A DNA stretch of 64,000 nt from Rhizophagus irregularis (Eukaryota; Glomeromycota; Glomeromycetes; Glomerales; Glomeraceae), in assembly GCF_026210795.1 (NCBI RefSeq), contig NC_089452.1, forward strand, positions 1,302,001-1,366,000. The letters are read 5' to 3'. A model generated the notes under the pieces. The model made no database searches and had not been told where the DNA came from. It saw nothing but the letters and a program-made list of their open reading frames with translations. Numbering within the stretch: position 1 is the stretch's first letter; each line of letters starts with the position of its first letter. The position numbers and the translations under genes are program-made. Positions 1 through 10,894 of the stretch are shown here, in pieces.

Positions 1-4
1 CTTA

Positions 5-109
5 CCTTTTTTAGAATGGTCAGCCAGAATTTTGGATACTGACGGGCATTATTGTAAATCCGGCCCGAAAATGCAAATCAAATAAATTTCTGACTATAAA
101 ATCGAATAT
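5..109. repeat. Interspersed repeat, copy A, left part
   Basis: This stretch and 6406-6548 together match the uninterrupted copy at 59541-59886. Shared blocks include CCTTTTTTAG at the left edge, TTGTAAATCCGGCC in the middle and GTCAATGTG at the right edge. The hAT element at 110-6405 separates the two parts. The repeat contains an internal inverted motif: CCGGCATTATTGTAAATCCGG against CCGGAATTTACAATAATTTC. It has no coding content and its class is unknown. Confidence 0.75.
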
Positions 110-963
110 TAGTGTTTGGATCCGTAACCGGATTCAACCGGATATATCCGGATAATTTTTTTTTTCAGATATCCGGATAATTGCGGTTTTTACCCGGATA
201 AGAAACCGGTTAAAAATTATCCGGGTTGACCCAGAATCCGGATAAAAAAAATTTTTTTTTGATTTTAATTTTATCCTTTTAATTTTCATTTCATTTGTAA
301 AATATTCTATTTGTATCATTGATTTATTAATAAAAAAAGATTTATTTGTCTAATAAAATTATTTTATCATGATTTAGAATTTATTTTATATAATACAATA
401 AATCTTATACTGTTAGAATAGAATTATTCAATAAAAGAGTAAAAAAATATAACTTACTAAAAGATTTATCATTAAAACACTAAAAGATTTGTTGGTTGCC
501 GATCGTACTAAAATAGAAAAGCTTGATTTGAAATGTATTTATATAATCAGCAAATCAATACCAAAGATGGGGGATCAGCATCTTAAAATGGAAATCACTC
601 AAAAACTAATCTTATGTTAACGTTAAGTTAACGTTAACCTATCATGACATGTCAATCATTTCAAGTCATAACAATAACGTGACGCGCCACCCACCCACCC
701 ATAGGGTGATATTGCACTTATATAGAATGATCTTTCTTGCTTAAAAATTATGGGATAAAATTTTTAGCAAATCATGTGAAAACTGAATAATTTTTTTGTT
801 AGCCAAAAATGATCAACAACCGGATGACAAATTTTAATATTATGTAAATAAACAATTTGTTTGTATTACTTATTTAAATATAGATACATTTTTTTTTTAT
901 TTTGAACCAAAAAATAAACAATAATCAAATGGTAAATTTTCATTATCGTCGTCATTACATTAT

Positions 964-2241
964 CATTATAATTAAAGTTCCCTGCCGAAATTAGGGAGTT
1001 TCGGCATGTCAAAATTGTCAAAACTATTTTGACATGTCAAAATTGTCGAAACCTAAAAATATTACATTTCACGTAATAACTCCGCGTCCAATGATCATAG
1101 AAAGATGCACTATAGCTCGTTGGAATCGTCTCATAACGACGAGTCGAATGGTGGCTAAATCGTCTTTCTACGATCACTGGATGCCGAGATATTAAGCGAA
1201 ACGTCAAAAATCGGCATTTTGTATTTTGCGATACTGCGCCATTTGACGTTTCACTTAATAACTCGGCATCCAATGATCGTAGAAAGATGCACCATAGCTC
1301 GTTGGAATCGTCTCATAACGACGAGTCGAATGGTGGCTAAATCGTCTTTCTACGATCACTGGATGCCGAGATATTAAGCGAAACGTCAAAAATCGGCATT
1401 TTGTATTTTGCGATACTGCGCCATTTGACGTTTCACTTAATAACTCGGCATCCAATGATCGTAGAAAGATGCACCATAGCTCGTTGGAATCGTCTCATAA
1501 CGACGGGTCGAATGGTGGCTAAATCGTCTTTCTACGATCACTGGATGCCGAGATATTAAGCGAAACGTCAAAAATCGGCATTTTGTATTTTGCGATACTG
1601 CGCCATTTGACGTTTCACTTAATAACTCGGCATCCAGTGATCGTAGAAAGATGCACCATAGCTCGTTGGAATCGTCTCATAACGACGAGTCGAATGGTTG
1701 CTAATCGTCTTTCTACGATCACTGGATGCCGAGATATTGAGCGAAACGTCAAAAATCGGCATTTTGTATTTTGCGCTACTGCGCCGTTTGACGTTTCGTC
1801 TATTATCTCGGCATCCAATGATCGTAGAAAGATGATTTAACCACCATTCGACTCGTCGATATGAGACGATTCCAACGAGCTATGGTGCATCTTTCTACGA
1901 TCATTGGATGCCGAGTTATTAAGTGAAACGTCAAATGGCGCAGTATCGCAAAATACAAAATGCTGATTTTTGACGTTTCGCTCAATATCTCGGCATCCAG
2001 TGATCGTAGAAAGACGATCTACCCACCATTCGACTCGTCGTTATGAGACGATTCCAACGAGCTATGGTGCATCTTTCTACGATCATTGGACGCCGAGTTA
2101 TTACGTGAAACGTAATATTTTTAGGTTTTGACAATTTTGACATGTCGAAACTATTTCGGCATTTCGGCATTTCTACAGGTTTTAGTTTCGACATTTCGAC
2201 AATAGCCTGTAGAGTTTTGGCAGGCAACTTTAGTTATAATG
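964..2241. mobile_element. Foldback-like palindromic element nested in the hAT
   Basis: The ends are inverted copies of about 23 bp (964-986 and 2219-2241) with two mismatches. Inside are four direct repeats of 182 bp starting at 1080, 1262, 1444 and 1626, then units in opposite orientation up to about 2110. Each 182-bp unit is two palindromes back to back. One has arms CGGCATCCAATGATCGTAG and its complement. The other has arms around GCGAAACGTCAAA and TTTGACGTTTC. Apparent short reading frames here are by-products of the palindromes. Long inverted arms built from tandem repeats are the hallmark of foldback elements, so that class is inferred. No transposase and no certain target duplication were found. 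Confidence 0.7.
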
Positions 2242-2770
2242 CTATCATGAAAATTTTTTCAGGGTAGTAATTCTAAAAATGATTAACAATCAGATAATAA
2301 GATTGTTGTTTTATTATAATGTTATCATAAAATTTTTTTTTCTCAACAATTGGATGATAAAATTAAATAAATGTTATATCAAGTAATTTTTTATTTTGAA
2401 ACAAAACAATAAACAACAACTAAATGGTAAAATTTCATTATCATTGTCTTATTATTATGATATTCAGTTATCATAATTTTCCAGAACTAAAAATGATCAA
2501 CAATCGGATAGTAGAATTGTTTTATTACAATATAATCATGAAAAATTTTTTTCCAGAGCCGTAATTCCAAAAATGATGATAGTAAATATTAAATAAATGC
2601 TTTATCAAGTAATAAACAATCTTTCTGTATTGTTATTTAAAGTTAATCACATATTCTGATATATATATTTTTTTATTTTTAAACCAAAAAATAAACAACA
2701 ATCAAGATAATTAACCTTAAAATGATTAACAAGTGAAATAACTAAGCCAAAAATGATTAACAAGCAAAAT
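2242..2770. repeat. Imperfect AT-rich repeats around AAAATGATCAACAA
   Basis: About three degenerate copies of a 200-300 bp unit are recognisable by AAAATGATYAACAA, then CGGAT and AATAAACAACAATCAA. A related copy lies at about 806-950, left of the foldback element. This suggests the foldback element landed within this array. No open reading frame was seen. Confidence 0.6.
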
Positions 2771-3265
2771 AAACCGAAAATGATCATCCTTTACCAAATG
2801 AGAAAAAAATTATGTTAATAGCTAGTTAAGAGTAATTTCTCATTTTTTTTTATAGATATGTTAAATATAATCAAAAATTTTGCAAATAAAGTGAAAGTTA
2901 TGGTTTGGCTAGAAAAGCCCGGCGAGCGAAGCGAGCCAAATGAAATTGCATCATCATAATAAATCACATGAATATTTAATACACAATCACATGATCTACC
3001 AGTAATTTTTCCACCAGTTAAAATTTAGAAATTCTCTTTAAATCTTAAAAACTATTTATCATAATAATTATGATACTGTATGGTAGTATAAACCAACTTA
3101 ATTAAAAAAAAAGTCAGAATTATTACAGTTCTAATTATACTATGACTATAGCTCCCTGCCATGTTTAATGTTAACTTGTTTTATTTAATAAAAGTAAAAT
3201 TCACTTTATTTAAAAACATTTACATAATAAAAATAAGACACTAACAAAAATAAATTTAATATCAA

Positions 3266-5626
3266 TTATTCTAATACATCCTCATCCTCCACAAAATCAT
3301 TATTTTCCACTTCTAAATCTGGTGGAAATACATTAATATGATCCATAGTTTGCATGTTGCGTTTTAAAAATACCATTTTTCCTACTAAACCAGGATCCAA
3401 TAAACTTCTTTTTGCCGTAATGTGATTCCCTGCATCAGAAAAAAGTCGCTCAGAAGCTACAGAAGTAGCAGGAATTCCTAAGTATTTTTGTGCAATAATA
3501 GAAAGAATTGGAAAAATTTCTTTTTTAGTCTTCCACCAATTTAATGGATTTTTATTTTCTCTAGCAACTGGCAAGAGAAAATAAGTAGTAATTTCATCAG
3601 CTATTGTTGATGATGCAGTAGATTTTTCTGTTGTTTGAAATACTTTTCTTATTGATTTTCCACGCATCTCTCTATACTCATGTAAAGATCTTGTACTGGG
3701 AGTTGAACTTCTACTAGTATCAGCTGAAATTGTTGAAATTGGTGTAATTGTGGGTGATGGTGGAGTACTAATTTGTTGTTGCATTTCTCTTTTCAACTGA
3801 TCATATTGTATCTGTAAACTTGAATGAATTTTTACTTTTATATTTTCATCAGATATAAAATTAAGATCTTTATATCGTGGGTCTAAAAGTGCTGCCATAA
3901 TGCCAAACTCATCTGGCATTGACCAGTAGTGTTTTAAGCCTATATATATATTTTTTTTTACATTTTTTAAAACTTCTGAAATATTATTATAATCTATTCC
4001 AGTTGACTGGTTAGTTAAATTCTCTTCTGTATCAGATATAATGGTATTATCATCAGGTTCTTCATATTCCTCATGTAAATTATCAACTGGTTTTAAGGAA
4101 TTTGTAAGATTTGTAATGATGGGGAACATTTGACTTAATGTTATATAGGTACTTCCAGAAAAATCTCGTGTAGCTTTTTCAAATGGTGCTAATATATTAC
4201 ATAATTCATCCAATAATTCTCATTCATTATCCTTTAACACAAGTTTTTTTAATCTATTACCATCAGCTTTTTCTTCAGGTTTGAGAGAACATGACAAATT
4301 TATATTTAGTTGAAGTACTGCATATTGAAGAAAAATAAGCCTACCCATGCTAAATAAGAAGAGTTCCACCTTAAATAATCAAATAAAATTACATCAAATT
4401 TTAATTAAAATTATAATAATAAAATATTAAAATTTAATTGAATAGTAATTAATTAAATGTAAAAAATTTACCTAGTAGATATATCTTGTATTAAATGGTA
4501 TGTTTCTTCATAACCAATGTCTTTTTGAACGTTAATCAGTCTTTCAATTTGTTTTTGAGTGGAAAAAAAATTGATTAATTGTTTTACACTTGATACCAAA
4601 TCTTCTACAACCTTTAAACCTTTATTAATTGCCAATTGTAAGGTATGGGCAGCACAGGAGAGTCTTTTAATTGGTTCTAAATCTCGAATGGCAGCTACTA
4701 TATTAGCTCCATTATCTGCTGTTATTGATATAACCTGGCTTTCAATTTCCCATTTTTGAATAGCTTTTTTGATTACTTCAGTAATTGCTTGTGCAGTATG
4801 TGGGGTTGGAAAATAAGAAATTTCAAGCAAAACATCCATTATTTCAAAATCTTTATTGATCCAAGTTGCTGTTAAACCCAAATATCCATGTTTTGAACGA
4901 GAAGACCATAAATCAGTAGTTAAATATATTGATTGAGCAGTTTTTAAAAGTAGCTTTAATTTATCTCTATTATACCCATAACTACGAGCAATCATCATTC
5001 TTATTTTTTTTGCTCCAGGAATTGTGAATATTGGATCAATAATATGCATATGCTCAATATAGGCCTTATTAGTTACAGTAGAAAGTGGTTGGGTTGTTAA
5101 AAGAATCCATCGTAATGTAGATAATTCTTTTTCTTTTTGTCCATTAATATTGGACATAGTAGATTGAGTTGGCATTGATTTATTTTCAGATGTAATACTT
5201 TCTGTAGGTGGTGTAATTCCGTGTTTAATAGCATGGTAACTAAGATTTCCTGTAGATCCATCATATTTATAGTGTTTTGAACATTTTTCCCCATTTTCTA
5301 ATATAAACTGACAATATGCACGTACCTCCACTTTCATTTTGCTTTTTAACAAAATAATCCCATACCCAACTTACTTTTGTTTGTGGCTTGATTTTTGAAG
5401 TAGTTTGCTTAAAGGGATTTGAATCATTTGATATTTGACTTGTTGATTCAAATGCAGTTAATGATTCTTGATCTGATTTTTCACTAGTACTTGCCATTTT
5501 TTGTTTTCCAAATGTTTTAGATGATTTTGCAGGGCATCCTCTTCTTGATGGTATTGGAGTAATTTCTGCAATTTCATCACTAGAACCTTCATTTTCACTT
5601 AAGACAATATAATTTTGATTTTCCAT
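3266..5626 (-). pseudogene. hAT transposase, frameshifted, BED finger plus hAT dimerisation domain
   Basis: This is the transposase of the surrounding hAT element. Starting from the ATG at 5626, a low-complexity N-terminus leads to a BED-type zinc finger: VWDYFVKK, then C and C residues and an HxxxH pair in NLSYHAIKHG. RNase-H-fold landmarks follow: TTDLWSS, SITADNGAN and LSCAAHTLQLA. An intron of about 102 bp (4370-4471) splits the TRWNSSY motif. The C-terminal dimerisation domain contains PATSVASERLFSDAG and ends at 3266. Three lesions are visible: a frame change near 5335 inside the BED finger, another near 4345 just after TRWNSSYLAW, and a TGA at 4220-4222 where the reading would otherwise give W. 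The copy is therefore probably inactive. The assignment is firm from the motifs; the order of the mutations is unknown. Confidence 0.93.
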
Positions 5627-5821
5627 AATTTTATGAATTATTTTATTTATTCAATAAATGAAATTATAAAAAAAAATCCAGAAAGATGGAAAATAAATGC
5701 ACTATTTATTTATTTCAATTAAGGCTTAGAACTAGATTAATTTTGATAAAAAATAAATAATTCATAAATCAAAATTTAATTAATAAAATTTTGCAAATTT
5801 TAATTGGCACAAATGTGTATA

Positions 5822-6232
5822 AATTTCAATCAAATAAATGCCACAAATTTAATCATATAAATGCCACGAATTTAATCATATAAATGCCATGAATTTAATC
5901 ATATAAATGCCACGAATTTAATCACATAAATGCTATGAATTTCATTTAAATAAAGCCTTGCACAAATTTAAAGCCATCAATTAATCAAATAAATGCCACG
6001 AATTTAAACAAATAAATGCTATGAACTTAATCATATAAATGCCACGAATTTAATTTAAATAAAGCCACAAATTAAAGCCATCAATTTAATCAAATAATGC
6101 CATGATTTTAATTAAATAAATGCCACGATTTTAACTAATAAATGCTATTGTTTTTATGATTAATTAAATAATTGCCACGAATTTAATTAAAAGCCACAAA
6201 TAAGTACCACGAAATTTATTTATTAGGTTCCA
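5822..6232. repeat. 23-bp minisatellite inside the hAT
   Basis: The unit AATTTAATCATATAAATGCCACG recurs about 15 times with drift (CACG/CATG/TATG variants). It lies in the 5' flank of the transposase gene, between the transposase start and the right terminal repeat. Confidence 0.8.
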
Positions 6233-6405
6233 CAAAATTATCTGTTAAAACCGATCTACAAAAAAAATTTTTATATAAATTTATCCGGATTTTGGTTTTT
6301 ATCCAGATATATCTGGATTTTTATTCGAAACGGATAACCCGGATAAAAACTGGATAATTTTTTTATTTTATCCGGATGACGGTTTCTATCCGGATCCAAA
6401 CACTA

Positions 6406-6548
6406 TCGAATATCGACACTTTAATCTATTCGCCGGAATTTACAATAATTTCGGTTGAGAAGAACTATCGATAAAAATCGTTTTCAGCAAATTTCACAAG
6501 TTGGTATAATCCGGAAAATAATGAATTTCCACAACTTAAGTCAATGTG
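6406..6548. repeat. Interspersed repeat, copy A, right part
   Basis: Continues the repeat broken by the hAT. It matches about 59754-59886, sharing CGACACTTTAAT, CGCCGGAATTTACAATAATT and the end GTCAATGTG. The first eight bases are the right target duplication of the hAT. Confidence 0.75.
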
Positions 6549-6944
6549 TAAAAATAATAACATAAAATATTTAAGGTAAATACCAGAAATTACGAAAATT
6601 ATTAATATATTTCATTATCACTATCATTATGTTAATAAAAAAAATAACTATTATGAATTTATCATTGTATCATAAATGATTACTACAAAATTTGGTTACG
6701 ATTATTTTGATCAATCTCTCCGATATTTTTTTGTTATGGTTATCTCTTCTATACTAATATTTTACTTCTGTCTTGTTACCAATTTCTCTATGAACTTTTC
6801 CTGTGGATCTCAAAAAAGGAAGTTCCATATTGTCACTATCTACCAATCACATCTTTTTATAATTTGATTCAAAATTATGATATATATAGTATATATATAT
6901 TTAAGATATCGATCATTATAATTGAAAGCTGAAGATAATAAAGA

Positions 6945-7032
6945 TTAAAAGTATGCGGCTTTTTTATTAGGCTTAGAAGGAACTGGTGGTGGAACCTTCT
7001 TAAATATTTTGCTTAGAGGAATGCAGTCTTTT
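6945..7032 (-). pseudogene. Possible 3' end of a proline-rich gene (relic)
   Basis: On the minus strand an open stretch reads KIFKKVPPPVPSKPNKKAAY and then a stop at 6945-6947. The composition is unlike the AT-rich surroundings, which suggests former coding sequence. No upstream exons or family could be recognised. The assignment is weak. Confidence 0.2.
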
Positions 7033-7871
7033 ATCAAATAAACTAATAAAGGTTTTATAATTCGTGTTAAGTGTGATTCGTTTTACATGATTTATGAAAG
7101 CGAGTTTAAACGTCCATTTAAGATGTTATATATACTATCGGGGTAGCAATTTACTAGCAACCACTTGTTGCTTCGTACCAGGATCAATGGCTTAATAATA
7201 ATAAGAGTATAAAAATGATATGACTACTATATGAGTCCTAATTTTAACAAGTTCATTAATTAATTTGATGGAGACGTGCTATATCGCCTATATGTTATAC
7301 AGTATAACTTAAATATCACCAAATTTTTTATGTTAACATATTCCAGTTTTATTTTTATTTTCAAAAAAGATTGAGATACAATATACAATATTAGAATATT
7401 TCAAGTCCAAAAGAAAAATGGCATCTTGAATAGTTTTCATGAATAGTATAAATGCAACAAGCATCTCTTTTCTTGCTCATATTTTATGAAATATTTCCTA
7501 TATTTTGTTGCTTCTTATTTTATTTTTTATTAGTGAAATAAACTAAATATTAACATATCTAAGTTCAATTTAAATTTTACAATTTTATACCAATATACTA
7601 AACTAGTTTTTGAATAGTTTAGAATATCCTAGAATTAAAATGACCATTAATCCAATCTCAATAATATTTAATATATAGTAGCGTAATTTTTAAATCATCA
7701 ATTAATTCATTCATCATTTCATCATAATTTATTAATATCTGTAAAACTGTAATATATTAAAATCATTATTTATTATTTTTTTGATATTTAATAATAATTT
7801 TAAACATTTAAGAAAAAAAAGACTTTTTTATCTAGATAATAGGACAAGCCTGATGATTTTATTAGATAAAG
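7033..7871. other. Intergenic, no gene seen
   Basis: AT-rich sequence between the hAT-bearing repeat and the F-box segmental duplication. No coding motif, repeat array or RNA gene was recognised. Confidence 0.5.
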
Positions 7872-8193
7872 ATCATTCTATCAGGATATCTGTTCATAAT
7901 TTATTCTTCTATAAATAATTATATCGTACGCTTTTACAATTTCACATTTCTTTTTTTGTGTTCATTTAATTATGATATTCATTCTTTTTTTCAAATTTTT
8001 AGTTGTCACCAGTGTTAGAAATTTAGATTATTTTATATGCACAGAGAGTTAACTACATAAAAATAGTGTACTTTTTTAAAATTGTTTTTTAATTTAATAT
8101 AAAAATTGCATGCAGAATGAATAATATATAATAATTCTCTTAATAGATACACAGTAAATATAAATTATGATTATATATACATCATACATATTC

Positions 8194-9924
8194 CTAATAC
8201 ATCTCATCTATAAATTTATCATAGGCTTTAATATATAAATTATTATATTCTTTAACTTTAATGTTATATGATTCAAATTCCTTCAATTCATCTGTCATAG
8301 TAAACAACTCTTTTTTCTTCCAATATGTACTATTTTTACTTGTTTGGATTGCTATAAATCCTTCAATAGCTAAATATTCAGCCCTTTTTTCTTTCATAAT
8401 ATATTCCTTTATATATGGTAAAATATCATCAAATAAATTATTAATTTTTAATAATAATTTCTTAATAAAAATATGTTTTAAATTTTTTAAAAATACTTCC
8501 CAAATATTTTTTCTAATATGAGTATTAAAATGTAAATTCAAATATTCTAACTTATAAGGAAGAACATGTACTAATCTTAAAAACATTTCTATCATGGATT
8601 CATTTGTTTCATTACAACAAAGAGAAACATATATGGAAAAATAATTAAGGTTTTGTCCGAAAATTTTGACTGAATCTAATGCAATATGAACTTTCTGAAT
8701 ACTATATGTATATATATCAAAAAATTTAATTCTCTTACAATAATTATTAATAAATTCTAATGCTCTGTATTGTATTACACCATCTACACTTGAGGCAAAT
8801 CTAATATTTTCCAAATATTCCCCAAATTTTTGAAATAATAATTGCATTAATTCGACTTGTAAATTTCTATTTTCATCACTATTAAACCTAAACTCATCCT
8901 TTATAAATAAAGATATTAATTTAAATGGTTTATTAAGATCAATGATTTGTTGAATAAAATTAGAATTAAAAATAAGGCACTCAAGTATGTGAATAAATTC
9001 TAAACCATTTAATTGTTTAAACGCCTTTTTTATATGTAATGTCTTCTCAAAATTAATTCCATAAAATATAATTATCTTTAAAGAATTTGTACTATTAGAA
9101 TTACCTATAATATTATATAATGGTATACTATTATATAAAAGTGGATAATAAGGATTTAGATATTTTCTATCATGTGCAAAAATAATTTTTTCAAGATTTT
9201 TTTGTGAATTAATAATTTGTGATAATTGGTTTTCATTTGTCATGTGGTTATGTCTAAAACTTCCATATTCAGAAAATCTAATATGAAGTGATGAAATTGA
9301 ATTGCAATGATAATAAAAACATTTCAAAAATTCATAATCAAATTTATATTTTACAATTTCTTCATTAAAATTAAGTTTTAAATTTTTTATATTACTAATG
9401 AATTTGGGATTTTGTAAAATTAATTTAAAAATAGAATTAAAAAATTTTCTACTCATAAGGTATTTAAATGCAATTTCAATTTCAAAAGTATGTAATTTAG
9501 CTTCATTTTCTATAAATACTTTAATTAATAATAAAAAAATACGTCCTTTTGAACAGGTAAACTTTTTGTTAATTTTAATCCAATTTACAATATTGGAACA
9601 TATGTTTCGTGTATTTATACATTTAATAAAATCGGAATAATTAAATAATGTTTTTGAAGGAAATACATTATTATTAATTCCACATCTATTTAATTGTGTT
9701 TTGTCTTTTTCATTTATTTTTTGTAAATAAATTTCAATAAAGTGAAAATTTTTAGGATTTTTCATTGAAAACGGATCTTTCCATAATAATGGAATCGCAA
9801 TTTGACACCAAAATTTATTAACTAAAATACATGAATGTAATGTTGGAATATCATCCCGAAAATATTGAATAATATCATCTGTTAATTCGGGACAATTTCC
9901 TAACAATACTTTTGAGCATGCCAT
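8194..9924 (-). CDS. F-box-like protein, 576 aa
   Basis: A single open frame encodes 576 residues. Residues 1-50 resemble an F-box: CPELTDDIIQYFRDD, then SCILVNKFWC, then IPLLWKDPF. The rest is rich in leucine, isoleucine, asparagine and phenylalanine, with degenerate leucine-rich periodicity, as in the large F-box-like families of Rhizophagus. F-box proteins usually present substrates to SCF ubiquitin ligases; here that role is inferred from the family. The ATG at 9924 is chosen because the paralogue at 12038-13669 starts identically and the F-box begins a few residues later. The paralogue has a frameshift near its C-terminus while this copy stays open to FIDEMY. The upstream region has a purine-rich stretch but no clear TATA box. 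Confidence 0.88.
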   Translation of the reverse strand: MACSKVLLGNCPELTDDIIQYFRDDIPTLHSCILVNKFWCQIAIPLLWKDPFSMKNPKNFHFIEIYLQKINEKDKTQLNRCGINNNVFPSKTLFNYSDFIKCINTRNICSNIVNWIKINKKFTCSKGRIFLLLIKVFIENEAKLHTFEIEIAFKYLMSRKFFNSIFKLILQNPKFISNIKNLKLNFNEEIVKYKFDYEFLKCFYYHCNSISSLHIRFSEYGSFRHNHMTNENQLSQIINSQKNLEKIIFAHDRKYLNPYYPLLYNSIPLYNIIGNSNSTNSLKIIIFYGINFEKTLHIKKAFKQLNGLEFIHILECLIFNSNFIQQIIDLNKPFKLISLFIKDEFRFNSDENRNLQVELMQLLFQKFGEYLENIRFASSVDGVIQYRALEFINNYCKRIKFFDIYTYSIQKVHIALDSVKIFGQNLNYFSIYVSLCCNETNESMIEMFLRLVHVLPYKLEYLNLHFNTHIRKNIWEVFLKNLKHIFIKKLLLKINNLFDDILPYIKEYIMKEKRAEYLAIEGFIAIQTSKNSTYWKKKELFTMTDELKEFESYNIKVKEYNNLYIKAYDKFIDEMY

Positions 9925-10151
9925 GATATTGCAAACGAAAAAAGAAAAAAAGGGAGTACTTTTATTATTTCTCAGTTATTTTCTTGATATATATGGTGAT
10001 CAAGTTATATACCTATTCCATTTATAGATAACAAAGGATTATCATTTAACCAATCAGTTTTCAGAAAATCGCAGCAAAAAATTTTATGTCGATCATTATT
10101 AAACACGTGATTTAGTTATATTAATTATAATTTGTTTATTACTTCTGCCTC

Positions 10152-10303
10152 CTATCTATCATAGTCTTGAAAAGATACTACCTTGATTTCAATGGAATAG
10201 ATTCCATCACTTTGTCCAAATCCAAAATCCACAAAATCCCAAGGTAGTAACAAATTTTTATATGTTGCATATGGAAGCAATTCTCCACACACATATATTG
10301 TAA
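10152..10303 (-). pseudogene. Unknown gene fragment upstream of the F-box gene
   Basis: A minus-strand open stretch reads GELLPYATYKNLLLPWDFVD, continues through FGFGQSDGIYSIEIKVVSF, and stops at 10152. It looks like a terminal exon. The second duplication copy (about 13905-14045) retains the same fragment in poorer shape. The MITE at 10304 interrupts its upstream side. No family was recognised. Confidence 0.35.
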
Positions 10304-10606
10304 CAGTGTTCGGCAAATGACTTGAAATGACCAAATGATTCAAATGATAAATGACAAATGACATGTCATTTCAATGCTCAAATGACAAATGATCTTGGTC
10401 ATTTGAATGTAATTTTGGCCAGCATTATGATTTTTGCCTACACTACATTCATTATTTTTTAATTATAGTCACATGATTATTTATGTGATAAATAGTATTA
10501 GCCAATCAAAATCAAAAATGATCAAATGACAAATGATTATAAATAATGACAAATGATTTCATAAATCATTTAAATGGTCAAATGACCAGGTCATTTCTGA
10601 ACACTG
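10304..10606. mobile_element. hAT-type MITE, 303 bp, TSD TATTGTAA
   Basis: The ends CAGTGTTCGGCAAATGAC and GGTCATTTCTGAACACTG are imperfect inverted repeats. The 8-bp duplication TATTGTAA flanks both ends (10296-10303 and 10607-10614). The interior is made of repeated AAATGACAAATGAT motifs. The matching site in the second duplication copy (TTTATTGTAATAGATAAAAC at 14071-14090) is empty. There is no coding capacity. CAGTG fits the hAT end consensus. Confidence 0.92.
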
Positions 10607-10894
10607 TATTGTAATGGATAAAACAGCTTGAGAGTTCATATGAAATGAATAAGAAAAAATAAAAAAAGAATCATATATTTTTTATTTTTAATTCTCAAAA
10701 TGAACCAAAGTTATAGTTTATATAGTTAATATTGAAAACTTCATTAGTATACCTAGTTTATACTCATGTCAGTCATGTGACAAAATGATCACGTGACATT
10801 AAGATTTTAATTTACTGATTTACCTATCATAAAAACGTATTACATTTTATAATTAACATTGCAATATTTCAATTATTTCATGGCACTACAATGG

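Larger units (their letters stand above)
110..6405 (-). mobile_element. hAT superfamily DNA transposon with 8-bp target duplication
   Basis: The element begins TAGTGTTTGGATCCG (110-124) and ends with its inverted copy (6391-6405). The 8-bp target duplication TCGAATAT is exact on both sides (102-109 and 6406-6413). TAGTG fits the hAT terminal consensus YARNG. Subterminal regions carry many ATCCGGAT motifs. The interior holds a degenerate hAT transposase on the minus strand (3266-5626), a nested foldback-like element (964-2241), imperfect AT-rich repeats (about 786-2770) and a 23-bp minisatellite (5822-6232). Bases 125-785 and 2771-3265 show no gene. A mirror repeat, CGAGCGAAGCGAGC, lies near 2921. 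The boundaries are seen directly. Loss of autonomy is inferred from the broken transposase. Confidence 0.93.
7872..10675. repeat. Segmental duplication, copy 1 (F-box gene block)
   Basis: Matches 11604-14137 in the same orientation over the whole F-box gene, its 3' flank and its 5' flank, by eye at roughly 95% identity. The left edges are near TCTATCAGGATATCTG (7877) and TCTATCAGAATATCTG (11607). The right edges are near AAAAAAAGAATCA in both. Copy 1 carries an extra 303-bp MITE at 10304-10606. Confidence 0.9.

Noticed and set aside
1037-2227. Several overlapping 60-85 codon open frames on both strands
   Set aside because: They repeat the same translated words in both orientations and simply reflect the 182-bp palindromic units; they are not genes.
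6676-6867. 63-codon plus-strand frame with hydrophobic residues
   Set aside because: Low complexity, no splice or motif support, and AT-rich composition that gives hydrophobic codons by chance.
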